In this document: piece by piece, positions 23,406-34,775 of the stretch
Position numbering within the stretch: position 1 is the stretch's first letter
Layout: every line of letters begins with the position of its first letter
From: Cryptomeria japonica
Taxonomy: Eukaryota; Streptophyta; Pinopsida; Cupressales; Cupressaceae
Assembly (NCBI RefSeq): GCF_030272615.1
Contig: NC_081406.1
Coordinates: 484,127,900-484,191,899 of the forward strand
Direction of reading: 5' to 3'
Length of the DNA stretch: 64,000 nt
Notes under the pieces: model-generated
The model's input: the letters and a program-made list of their open reading frames with translations, nothing else
Databases searched by the model: none
Told to the model about the DNA's origin: nothing
Position numbers and translations under genes: made by a program

Positions 23406-24472
23406 TGTTAGGTCCCAGAGGCAACTGAGAGGGAGGGGGGGGGGTGGATCAGTTGTCTATTAATTTCAAACCAAAACTAACTTAACCAAACTTAGTGCAT
23501 AATACTGGTAAACCAAACTTTAATGCCGGTAGATAGTTTAACAGTTAATAACAATACCGGTAAAGTTTAATGCATGAAACAGAAAGACAAATAACATACA
23601 CAACACATAACATAGTTATTTGTATGCGGAAACCATGTAAGGGGAAAAACCACAGTGGGAAACCTTACCCACAATCAGATGATACTACTGCAGATAGTAT
23701 ATGTGAACAAATGGGGTCTGCACATGCAGAAAGGCCAATTGCCTAGAGCTCACTGCTTAATCACAAAATGGGAGTCACACTAACTATAATTGGATGGTTA
23801 AATCCAATGATAATGTATTGCTCAAAATAGCATCTTTATATGTTGGATTTAATACCAGTAAAGCTCTGATTTTCCTTCTCCAAAAGCCTCCATGAATCTT
23901 CAAATGATGTCTGCATGTATAGCTCTGCTTATATTCGCATATACCTTATTACAATCCTTTTTCACACTCCTCTACTACTCCTTAATCTCACAAATGAGAT
24001 CTTACATATATACCAAGACCTAAGACCAAATGTGTAGGTCAGCTTACTAAGATATTACAATTAAATCAATTGCAAATGAATCAATATGTGATGCATGATG
24101 TCGGCTCAATGCATTTACAACAATAACAAATCATCTCCATAATGTGTCATGTTGATATGGAATAGATAATGCTTGCCGGTCCATAACCTAGACCTATTTG
24201 CCGATAACAACAAATATGCAAACCCGATTAGATCAATGACCAAATCACCAAAACCAAGTGTCCAAACAATGTCTTTGACATAACCAGGTAATCTCTAGAT
24301 GATAACAGATCATCCTCAGTACCGGTGAACAATATAACCTGCCGGTGAACCAGATACCGGTGACTGTGCATAAGTCACTGAACATGCTGGTGAACATAAC
24401 CAAAGATCTCCAAGTGTTCTTAAGTGTTGACATCAATGACAAAACTAATGCAACACATCCATAATACCAATA
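23406..24472 (-). repeat. Element A 5' LTR
   Basis: The LTR is 1067 bp. On the coding strand it has a TATATAT box near 24006-24013 and a perfect 7-bp-stem hairpin (ATTGGAT / ATCCAAT, loop GGTTAA in plus sense) at 23799-23818. Next come a GTGGG/GTGGTTTTTCCC box at about 23632-23675 and a C-rich-loop hairpin (CAACTGA / TCAGTTG) at 23422-23455. It matches 17957-18852 base for base over long stretches. Confidence 0.9.
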
Positions 24473-24477
24473 GAAAG

Positions 24478-25618
24478 CAGCTGCAATTTCCTAGCACTAC
24501 TCAGGAATCTACCTTTCCAACCAGCCAACTTTTTCTGCATTTTTTCAAGGATAGAGATACAGAAGGAATTAGAGACATCTTTAACAGTCAAGGGGAGGCC
24601 TAGGTAGGTGCTAGGGAGGGAGGCCCTTTGACAACCAAGGATTCTGCAGAGTTTATCTTGGAGTTGGGCATTAGTGTGGAAGAAGTAAATGCTACTCTTT
24701 TCATATTTAATATGTTGGCCCAATGCCAGAGCATAGGTGTTGAGAAAGGATTTCCAAGCCTTAGTTTCCCAAATAGAGGAGATACCAAAAAGGATAGTAT
24801 CATCAATGAACTACTGTATAACATTGGGGGGTGCCGTAGAGGTTGGTTTGATGCCCAGAAGAGAACCCCTACAGACCAAAGAGTTCAAGTTAGAGGCCAA
24901 CACTTCAGCAAGGATGATGAAGAGGTAAGGGGATAGAGGATCCCTTTTCCACAACCCTCTAGAGGCCCTAAAATTCTCTAGGGGGCCTCCGTTTAGCAGC
25001 ACAACATAGGTGACAATAGATATGCATTCCCCAATAAGTTTGATGAGTTTGTCTCCAAACCCCATAGCTTTGAGAACTTTGAAAAGGAAGTTCTAGTTGA
25101 CCCTGTAATAAGCCTTGGAGATGTCAAGCTTGAGAACCATCCCCGACTGATGACACCTATCCATGGAGTGGATAATCTCATGAGTATAGATGACTACATG
25201 AAGAATCTATCTACCAGGAACAAAACCCTTATGGGAGGGGCTAATAAAAGGATCCAAGAAAGGTTTGAGCCTATTGACAAGAGATTTGTTGAAGATTTTA
25301 TAAATAGTGTTGCATAGACTGATAGGGCGGAAGTCCTTGAGAGTAGATGCCTCCTAAGTTTTAGGGACAAGAGAAATGAAGGTGTGATTGAGTTTGTTAA
25401 GGAGCCTTCCTGATCTAAAAAAATATCTAGTATCCAGAACAACATCAGGGCCCACCACATCCCAAAAATATTGAGAAAAAGCCGGGGGGGAACCATCAAG
25501 ACCTGAGGCTTTGAAGGGGCCCATAGAAAAAACAACAGACTTGCCTTCCTCCTCAGAAACAGGGGCCAAAATAAGGTTGTTATCTTCCTCCGAGAGGGGT
25601 GGTTGGAGGCAAATAAGA
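24478..25618 (-). pseudogene. LINE-1 ORF2 middle piece (RT palm and fingers)
   Basis: In coding order from 25618: NLILAPVSEEEGKSVVF, then MGPFKASGLDGSPPAFSQYF (fingers; usual KAPGPDG changed to KASGLDG), and FFRSGRLLNKLNHTFISLVP at about 25400. Further on: a TFISLVPKT/DFRPISLC-type block at 25330; CIS.VTYVVLLNGGPLENF, then DPLSPYLFIILAEVL at 25065-24900; catalytic FIDD at 24799-24810; STYLGLPL at about 24610; and KLAGWKGRFLS at about 24500. It needs more than one frame and has a stop just before FIDD, so it is inactive. It is bounded by element E's insertion site on the right and element A's on the left. Confidence 0.88.
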
Positions 25619-25623
25619 AGGTC

Positions 25624-26354
25624 TGTATGAATACTAAGAGGGGGGGGGTGAATTAGTATGCCCAAAAACTTAACCAAACTCTTAAGCAATTTTACTATAG
25701 ACCGGTATAATAGTTTAAACAACAAACTAGTAAAAACACAGGTAAACCAAATAGCAAATAAAGAATTCACCCACAGAAGCACAATACCCAAAACACAAGA
25801 TATTTTGATGTGGAAACCCAAATGGGAAAAACCACGATAAGAAAAACTCACAAGTCAACTATCTGCAGAATAGTAACCAGACCAGTTAAGGTCAAACCAG
25901 TTAAGGCCTCACAATGTTCTTCACCAGAATAGATCTTGTTAGGAATCTAGATCTCTGTTAGGAGATAAGTCCTGTTAAAGACTACCCTGTTAGATGATTT
26001 CAGATCCACAACTGTGAACCACCTTGTTAAAGGATTTACAATAGGCTTGATTGGCCTACCCGGTTAAGGGTTTCAGACTTGTCGAAGAGATTAGTAATCA
26101 ACAAGTGAATGATCTAGAAAGTAGCACAAAATTCTTGATTAGATCCTTGACTGCTCTTTGTTAATGCATTGCAACATTACTTCAGTCTTCTATCTTTTGC
26201 ATGTTCATTCTTTATCACATGATGCTTCTATAACAACTTCACTCTTCAACACACACGCTATAAAACCCTAGACATGATGTCCTTAAATAGGAAGTTGATT
26301 TCATGTTGGTCCAATGAGATTGGATAACAATTTCCTAGGTTCAAAGCATCTAGA
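25624..26354 (-). repeat. Element E 3' LTR, first part
   Basis: Colinear with 39749-40460. Carries the C-rich-loop hairpin with stem ATACTAA / TTAGTAT (25631-25659), the GTGGTTTTTCCC box (about 25808-25850) and mini-hairpins at 25880-25893, 25951-25966, 25968-25983, 26022-26033 and 26059-26070. The last five bases (CTAGA, 26350-26354) are element F's target site. Confidence 0.88.
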
Positions 26355-27994
26355 TGTTGGCATTATGTGAACCGGCATGAGCATTATGTGAACTGGCATG
26401 AGCCTTATGTGAACTGGCATGAAGACATAATGATATTTTATGTTGTCATTGATGTCAATATGAGACATAGTGTGAACCGGCACATGTGATAAGTGAAGAA
26501 AGAGGAACCGACATATGTGTGAACCGGTTTATATGCCAAAGTGAAGCGGCATATTTGTTCAAAGTGAGCCGGCATGTAGTTATGGGAACCGGCACATGGA
26601 AGCACTGTATGACTACCGGTTGGTAGGCAGCTTCCACTTCGGGGTTTTCGGTTGGAGTACCTCAAGTCTGTGTGTTTCAATCGGTAATCTTTGTGTGGTG
26701 AGTTAGCAGTATGATGGAGGACAGATCGTGTTGCCACGTAAGCTCTGTGTGCATGAAGGATCTTGCATGAAGATGACTATTCCTATCTACCTCGGGAATG
26801 TGCGAAGTCTGTCTAAAAGTGATAACGCGTGATGGGTTATCAGCCACCATGAAAACAATGGATAATGGACGATGGAGAAGTCTTGAGATTGATTCAAGAC
26901 TGGTGCATTTAATGCAGTATGATTCAATGGCCAGGATTGAACCGTTTGAACTACTCAACCTAACAGGTTTAGGGTTTAGGGTTTTTGCTACCGACCTGTA
27001 TGTTTCCTATAAGGTCGATGTTGCGTTTCTATCTGAGGTTGTTGGCAAAAGTTGTGAGTGTGTATCCAAGGAAAGTGATACGTGATTCTTGCCAGACCAA
27101 AGGAGAGAAGAGATACCTACAAAGTGAATGTGTAGAAGGAAAAGAGGAGCCTAAACGGATCTGCATTAGCATTAAGTGTTGTTAACAGATCATTGTAATA
27201 CCTGTTGATCTCTAACCACTTCAACAGTTGTAAAATCCCCTAACAGGGTAGTCTTAACTGGCTTGATTCAAAATCCCTTAAATTGGGTGGTCTTAACCGA
27301 CTTGTTTCAAATCCCTTAACCGGGTAACTCGAGGCTAATGAGTTCTGAGAAGCTAGAGAAGCTTAGGAGATCCTTTTAGCTATTGAGTTCTTAAAATCCT
27401 CTAACAAGGTGACCCTACCGGGTTTAACCCTTAACTAGGTATCCCTTAATCGGGTGATCCTTAACAGGATCGGTTCCTACCAAAACCTATTGTAATGTCC
27501 TTAACCGGACAAGGCTCCTAACAGAGCAGACTTCTAAAGAGTTCAAAAAGCAACTTGTGGGTATTCATCCCCATTGTGGTTTTTCCCAGTTGGGTTTCCA
27601 CGTGAAAAATATGTGTGTCATGTGTAATGCTCTTGTCTTGTGATGCTCTATTTTATCTGTTAAGCACATGAAGGTTCTATGTTTTATGCCTATCTATAAA
27701 ACATATTGAACTCACTGTTGTGAAGATCTGATGGTTAAGTTTACTAGTTTATGCATGAGAATATAATGATACTGTGGTATTGAGCTAAGAGAAAAGCTTA
27801 TTGAGTGACCGGTTCATGACTGATTGAGCTATACTGGATCTTACCAGCTGCACTCTATTTTACCAGTATCCCTGTTTATCAGTCATTTGGAGTATTTGCT
27901 GTCAAACTGGTTTTGGACTGTATTTGTGTTTGTACTGATTCACCCCCCCCTCTCAGTACCAGTTTGGTACTAGTGGTTCATCATTGAGTTATCA
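26355..27994 (+). repeat. Element F 5' LTR
   Basis: TGTTGGCATT to GAGTTATCA. Contains three short near-repeats of a CATTATGTGAAC.GGCATGAG unit at its start (26357-26420), a TTTAGGG run at about 26967-26985, CCTATAAGG (TATA-like) at about 27004, the mini-hairpin array at 27237-27544, the GTGGG box at about 27556-27605 and the C-rich-loop hairpin at 27932-27959. Confidence 0.93.
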
Positions 27995-27996
27995 AT

Positions 27997-28008
27997 TGGT
28001 ATCAGAGC
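27997..28008 (+). other. Element F primer binding site
   Basis: TGGTATCAGAGC, complementary to initiator tRNA-Met, two bases after the LTR. Confidence 0.93.
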
Positions 28009-28063
28009 ACTGTAGGTCCTTTGTGTTGTAAGCTTAACCGCTTGAGGAAAAGATCCTAGCCAA

Positions 28064-31000
28064 ATGATGAAGAGGGAAGGTCCAAAGTTCAACAGGGAAA
28101 ACTTTGGTATATGGAAGGACAGGGTGAAGATATTCATCAAAAGCATGGGTGTTCAACACTGGAGTTATGTTGAAAATGTATATGTTGTTCCTATCGGTAC
28201 TCTCACTGATGACCAAAAGAGAGAGATACAAGAAAATGGGCAAGTCATGGATGCCCTCATCAGTAGTCTTTTTGACATTGAGTTTATTGATGTTCAGGAC
28301 AAAGCAAATCCCAAAGAGGTATGGGATGCTCTTGAAAATATCTATGGTGGTGATGAGCATGTAAAACGGGCTAAGGAAGAGAGCCTGAGAGGAAAGTTTG
28401 AAGACATGTGGATGGTTGAAGGAGAGACCATTTAGCAGTATGGAATAAGAATCAAAATAGTTGTTGGAGAAATAAAGTGTGCAGGTGGCAAAATAGAAGA
28501 TTCCACTGTGGTAAGTAAAGTCATGAGATCCCTGTTGCCGGTCTATGCAATAAGAGTTGCTGCTATTCAGGAGCTGAGATCAATAGACAAGTCTAAGGCA
28601 TCCTTGGACTCCATGATAGCTAAGTTGACAGCCTATGAGCTGAATAGTTTTGATGGTAGTGTTCAAAAGTCAGAATCAGCTTTTAAAACTTCTGCTATAC
28701 CATCTAGAAAAGGAAAAGAGGCTAGCACTAGTGGGGAACCCAATCAAAATAGAGAAATGAAGGATGAAAAGCTTCTGATGGAATTTGAAGCTCTTCTTGC
28801 CAGGAGATTTTCAAAAGGGACTGGTAAATACAAAGGTAAGCTTCCTTTGAAATGTTTCTCCTGTAACTGGATAGGACATATTGCTATGAACTATCCTAAT
28901 AGTGACAACAAGGACAAACCGGAAAGGTTCAAGAAATTCAAAGGAGGAAACCGGAGAAATTGTTTTGTGGTAGTTGATGAAGGTGTCACAGATGAGGAAT
29001 CAGAAGATGAAGAGAATGAAGACATTGTGTTCATTGCTATAAAGGAAGATGTGGCAGACAAGAAGGGTCTTGTCTCCCCGTTTGATGATTCCAATGAGTG
29101 GATCATTGACAGTGGTTGTTCTCACCATATGACTGGTGACCGGAGCAAGTTTCTATCCTTAGAAGAGTATGATGGTGGTGTGGTTCACTTTGGCAATGAT
29201 GCACCATGCATGGTCAAAGGCAGAGGGTCCATCTCCTTGAATGGAAAGAGTAGTGCTGACAATGTGTATTGGGTTGATGGTCTCAGACACAACCTTCTAA
29301 GTGTTGCCCAGTTAAATGACAGTGGCCTCACTCTGTAATTCAAGAATGGAGTTTGCAGAATCAAAGGTGAAGATGGTAAATTGGTAGCCATTGACATGCA
29401 GACTAAAGGTAACCTATTTCATCTAAAGGTGAATATAAGTACATGTCTTATGGCTAAGATTGATGATAGCTAGATATGGCATAGGAGATTCTGCCATGTG
29501 AACTTTGATAACATTGTAAAGGCTAGTAAGATCAAGGCAGTTAGAGGGTTGTCAGTGCTGAGCAAACCGGATAATACCTTGTATAGAGAATGTCAATTGG
29601 GGAAAATGTCTTCCTCAACCTTTAAAGGTAAATCTTTCACTGCTGACAACTTGCTTGATCTTGTGCATACTGATTTATGTGGTCCTATGAAAACTGGAAG
29701 TGTGCAGGGTGATAGGTACTTCATGATTCTCACTGATGACTGCTCAAGAATGATGTGGGTCACATTCTTGAAAGACAAGTCTGAAGCTTTTGGGAAATTC
29801 AAAGCTTTCAGAGCATTAGTGGAGAAGGAAAGTGGTAAAAGGATCAAGTGTCTCAGAACTGATCAAGGAGGGGAATTCACTTCCAGTGAATTCAACAAGT
29901 ACTATGAAGAATTTGGCATCAAGAGACAACTATCTACCCCCCGGACTCCATAGCAGAATGGCCTAGTAGAGAGGAATAACCAGACTGTGGTTGAAGTAGC
30001 TAGAACTATGTTGATCCAAGGAAAGGTTGCTCACACCTTTTGGAGAGAAGCAGTGAGCACTGCAGTCTACACTATGAACCGGGTACTCATCAAAAAGGGT
30101 AAGGACAAAACCCTTATGAGTATTGGACCGGTAAGACACCTGTGGTTAACTACTTTAAGGTATTTGGTAGCAAATGTTACATCAAGAGGAGTGAACATCA
30201 GGGCAAATTTGAAGCTAAATGTGATGAAGGAATATTTCTAGGATATTCCACCAAGAGTAAAGCTTTCAAGTGCTACAACAATAGGACTCAGAGAATTATG
30301 GAAAGCATCAATGTAAGAGTTGATGAATCCTCTAAGAAGACTGAGGAATCTGCCAGTGAGCAAGTTGTAAATGAGCTGATTGCAACCTTCTGGGAACCGG
30401 TTGTTAGTCAACCTAGTACCAGTAACAGTGTTCCTGAACTGATGAATGCTGATACTGATGAAGATGAGGATGAAGAAGAAAAGCAAGAAGAACCAGTTAA
30501 GACCATTCCTCGGTATGTCAAGTTGAATCATGATCCCAAGCAGATCATAGGTGATAAGGATGTAGGAATCCTTACCAGAAGAAATATTAGAGAAAACTCA
30601 TGTATGATCTCTGAATTTGAGCCTAAGTCATTCAAAGAGGCTCATAAAGATGAAGACTGGATCAAGGCAATGGAAGAAGAACTTGACTAGATAGAAAAAA
30701 ATGGTACATGGTCTTTGGTACCCAGACCAGAGCATAAAAATGTCATTGGCACCAAATGGGTGTTCAGAAATAAGCTGAATGAGGATGGCACAATGATTAG
30801 GAATAAAGCCAGATTGGTATGCAAAGGATATGCTCAAGAAGAAAGTGAAGACTATGGGGAAACCTTTTCTCTTTTAGCCAGATTGGAAGGAGTTCGTATG
30901 GTTCTTGCATATGCATCTTTTAAGAGGTTCAAGGTATATCAAATGGATGTAAAATCTGCATTCCTAAATGGTGTACTTGAAGAGGAGGTGTATATTGAGC

Positions 31001-32153
31001 AACCAAATGGGTTTTCCCTATCTGAAGATAGTGACATGGTATGTAGGCTACATAAGCATTATATGGTCTAAAGCAAGCACCTAGGGCATGGTATGAGTGC
31101 CTACATTCCCATCTTGTGAAGATTGGATTTGAGAGAACAAGTGAAGATAGCAATATCTACTTGAAGTCTGAAGAAGATTAGATCCTGATCTATGAAGTTT
31201 TTATTGATGACATTATCTTTGGAGGAGATGACAAGATGAGTCATGAGTTTGTTGATGAAATGAAGAAAGAGTTTGAGATGTCACTCATAGGGGAGATTAA
31301 GTTCTTCATTGGACTGCAGATCCAGCAGATGAAAGATGGAATCTTCATCACTCAGTCTAAATATGTCAAAGAGGTGTTGAAGACTTTTGGCATGGAAGAT
31401 AGCAAACCGGTTGGTACACTGATGGTGACCGGTTGCAAATTGACAAAGGAGGATGATCCAGCACTGGTTGATGAGAAGGAATACCGATCAATGATTGGTA
31501 AGTTGCATTATGTAGTGCATAGCAGACCGGATATTGCACATACAGTTGGCATCACTGCAAGGTTCCAGAAGAGTCCAAGAGAATCTCACTTGAGTGCAGT
31601 CAAGCGGATTCGTAGGTATCTGAATGGAACAGTTGACTATGGATTGTGGTACCCATACAACAATAATTTCAATCTGAAAGTATTCACAGATGCTGATTGG
31701 GCCGGTAATGTGGATGACCGGAAGAGCACAATCGGTGGTGCATTCTTTCTCGGTGGTAGACTGGTCTCATGGATGAGTAAAAAGCAGAGTTGCATCTCTC
31801 AGTCTACAGCAAAAGTGGAGTATGTTGCAGCTTTCATGAACTACACTCAGACAATCTGGATGAAGCATGTACTTGAAGGCTTCAAGATCCCTGTATCTGA
31901 ACTAGTAAGTATATTCTGTGATAACACAAGTGCTATCAATATATCAAAGAATCTGGTTTTACATTCTAGAACCAAGCATTTTGAGCTTAAGTATCATTTC
32001 TTGAGGGAAAAGGTTCAGAATAAAGAGATTGCACTAGAGCATGTGTCCAGTAGGGAGCTGTTAGTAGACATATTCACCAAGCCTCTCCCAAAGACAACAT
32101 TTGTGCATTTGAGAGGTGAATTAGGGGTATTGCCCCTTAAGGAGGTGAACTAA
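28064..32153 (+). pseudogene. Element F gag-pol polyprotein (copia)
   Basis: ATG at 28064 (MMKREGPKFNRENFGIW). Gag spans 28064-29090 with a knuckle CFSCNWIGHIAMNYP at about 28855, whose last Cys is now Tyr. Protease WIIDSGCSHHMTG is intact at about 29098. Integrase spans about 29480-30240: the HHCC region, DLCGP, DQGGEFTSSEFNKY and QNGLVERNNQTVVE. RT spans about 30640-31220 ([38 protein letters not shown]). RNase H spans about 31640-32153. Defects: stops at 28433, 29336, 29471, 29951, 30689 and 31179, and single-base deletions near 30110 and 31054. Total length is about 1360 codons, the usual size for copia. The stop at 29471 is also present at the same codon in element B. Confidence 0.94.
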
Positions 32154-32390
32154 AAGTGATTGTTCCACATCAGTCAGGTACTAAAAAGATAAATCTTTTG
32201 TTGATTGGTGTGTTTATTGATGCTACTCCTTAGGGGGAGAAACATGATGAAACAGTGATGATTGTACCTCCACTTTGGCATTGTTGTCAAAGGGGGAGAA
32301 GGAGTGAGAGTGAAGCGAAAAGATATCTGCAGCAAATGGGGAGAAGATGTGAAGCAGAGAAGATATCTTTTGTATATTGCCATCAATGCC
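32154..32390 (+). other. Element F 3' untranslated region
   Basis: No gene. Contains two polypurine-like motifs before the true tract: CTTAGGGGGAG at 32229-32239 and GTCAAAGGGGGAG at 32286-32298. Confidence 0.75.
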
Positions 32391-32402
32391 AAAGGGGGAG
32401 AT
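32391..32402 (+). other. Element F polypurine tract
   Basis: AAAGGGGGAGAT directly before the 3' LTR. The preceding CATCAATGCC is also shared with elements A and E. Confidence 0.9.
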
Positions 32403-34045
32403 TGTTGGCATTATGTGAACCGGCATGAGTATTATGTGAACTGGCATGAGCCTTATGTGAACTAGCATGAAGACATAATGATATTGTATGTTGTAATTGA
32501 TGCCAATATGAGACATAGTGTGAACCGGCACATGTGATAAGTGAAGAGAGAGGAACCAGCATATGTGTGAACCAGTTTATATGCCAAAGTGAAGCAGCAT
32601 ATTTGTTCAAAGTGAACCGGCTTGTAGTTATGAGAACTGGCACATGGAAGCACTGTATGACTACCGGTTGGTAGGCAACTTCCACTTTGGGGTTTTCGGT
32701 TGGAGTACCTCAAGTTTGTGTGTTTCAATCGGTGATCTTTGTGTGGTGAGTTAGCAGTATGATGGAGGATAGATCGTGTTGCCACGTAAGCTCTGTGTGC
32801 GTGAAGGATCTTGCATGAAGATGACTATTCCTATCTACCTCGGGAATGTGCAAAGTCTGTCAAATGGTGATAACACGTGATGGGTTATCAGCCGCCATGA
32901 AAATGGTGGATAATGGATGATGGAGAATGTCTTGAGATCAATTCAAGACTGGTGCATTTAATGCAGTATGATTCAATGGCTAGGATTGAACCGTTTGAAT
33001 TGCTCAACCTAATAGGTTTAGGGTTTAGGGTTTTTGCTACCAACCTGTATGTTTCCTATAAGGTCAATGTTGGGTTTCTGTTTGAGGTTCTTGGCAAAAG
33101 TTGTGAGTGTGTATCCAAGGAAAGTGATACGTGATTCTTGCTAGACCAAAGGAGAGAAGAGATACCTACAAAGTGAATGTGTAGAAGGAAAAGAGGAGCC
33201 TAAACAGATCTGCATTAGCATTAAGTTCTATTAACAGATCATTGTAATACCTGTTGATCTCTAACCACTTCAATAGTTGTAAAATCCCCTAACAGGGTAG
33301 CCTTAACTGGCTTGATTCAAAATCCCTTAAATTGGGTGGTCTTAACTGGCTTGTTTCAAATCCCTTAACCGGGTAACTTGAGGCTAATGAGTTCTGAGAA
33401 GCTAGAGAAGCTTAGGAGATCCTTTCAGCTATTGAGTTCTTAAAATCCTCTAACAAGGTGACCCTACCGGGTTTAACCCTTAACCGGGTATCCCTTAACC
33501 GGGTGATCCTTAACAGGATCGGTTCCTACCAAAACCTACTGTAATGCCCTTAACCAGACAAGGCTCCTAACAGAGCAGACTTCTAAAGAGTTCAAAAAGC
33601 ATCTTGTGGGTATTCATCCCCACCGTGGTTTTTCCCAGTTGGGTTTCCATGTGAAAAATATGTGTGTCATGTGTAATGCTCTTGTCTTGTGATGCTCTGT
33701 TTTATCTGTTAAGCACATGAAGGTTCTATGTTTTATGCCTATCTATAAAACATATTGAACTCACTGTTGTGAAGATTTGATGGTTAAGTTTACTAGTTTA
33801 TGCATGAGAATATAATGATACTGTGGTATTGAGCTAAGAGAAAAGCTTATTTAGTGACTAGTTCATGACTGATTGAGCTATACTAGATGTTACCGACTAC
33901 ACTTTGTTTTATCGGTATCCCTGTTTATCAGTCATTTGGAGTATTTGCTATCAATCCGGTTTTGGACTATATTTGTGTTTGTACTGATTCACACCCCCCC
34001 TTCTCAGTACCGGTTTGGTACTAGTGGTTCATCATTGAGTTATCA
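32403..34045 (+). repeat. Element F 3' LTR
   Basis: Colinear with 26355-27994. Carries the same mini-hairpin array (about 33287-33596) and C-rich hairpin (33981-34010). Followed by CTAGA. Confidence 0.94.
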
Positions 34046-34050
34046 CTAGA

Positions 34051-34505
34051 CACATTTGGTAACATGACACAGAAAACACCGCCAAAGTGTTGGTGGATGA
34101 TAACTCATCACACTTTATAGTTTTACCAGTTTAACACAGTATATCGATTACCGGTTAACACACAAAGACTGGTAAACTGGAACATAGTGTTCCAATCAAA
34201 AAGGATTAACTGCCGCTAGGGGTCCTTGTTCCACTTGGGGTCTTCATGCTACTTGATGTCTTCATACCGCTTGAGGTCTTTAGTCATGCTATGACCTATA
34301 AGCTTCTTCTGCAAAACACCGATAGTATTCTACAAACAAAGACTATACATACAATGACATATAATACCAGATTGAACAATACAACACATACTACCAGTTG
34401 AGAATAACTCATACATAAAATAAGTGTGTGTCCATCAATAAAAATCACAACTAAACATGCCAACAACCACCTCAACTAAGTACAAACATTATCAAAATGG
34501 CAACA
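34051..34505 (-). repeat. Element E 3' LTR, second part
   Basis: Resumes element E's LTR after F, matching about 40463-40919, and ends ...CAACA at 34505. Confidence 0.88.
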
Positions 34506-34519
34506 ATCTCCCCCTTTGG
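34506..34519 (-). other. Element E polypurine tract
   Basis: CCAAAGGGGGAGAT in element sense abuts the LTR. Two more polypurine-like motifs lie inward at 34596-34606 (CTTAGGGGGAG) and 34678-34690 (GACAAAGGGGGAG). Confidence 0.87.
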
Positions 34520-34775
34520 CATTGATGGCAACACTTAGGAAAATTTTGACATCTAAGTGCTTCCAAAACAAAAATAGATGTCATAATCAAAATTACTCCC
34601 CCTAAGCATATACACTACTCCCTTTGCCAGAATTACAAGCATGTGCATCTTTCATTTGCATGAAATTTTCAATACCACTCCCCCTTTGTCAACAATGACA
34701 AAGTAATGCAAACACTCCCTCTTTTACATAAATTTACCAAAGTTATATTGCATAACATAAAAAGAGAGTATATGT

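Larger units (their letters stand above)
3594..24472 (-). mobile_element. Copia element A, inserted in LINE-1, TSD GAAAG
   Basis: This is a Ty1/copia LTR retrotransposon. The 5-bp duplication GAAAG is at 3589-3593 and 24473-24477. The 5' LTR is 23406-24472. The internal region is 18853-23405. The 3' LTR is 17957-18852 plus 3594-3639, because it was itself interrupted by element B. LTR termini on the coding strand are TGTTGG and CCTAACA; at the right flank the terminal CAACA has mutated to CAATA. Gene order gag-protease-integrase-RT-RNase H identifies copia. Several in-frame stops make it inactive. Confidence 0.92.
26355..34045 (+). mobile_element. Copia element F, full length, TSD CTAGA
   Basis: The 7691-bp Ty1/copia element is inserted in element E's 3' LTR, with exact duplications CTAGA at 26350-26354 and 34046-34050. 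LTRs are 26355-27994 and 32403-34045 (1640 and 1643 bp) and look nearly identical by eye, so F is the youngest copia copy in the window. Same family as B. The polyprotein carries several stops and two frame changes, so it is not autonomous as it stands. Confidence 0.95.
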
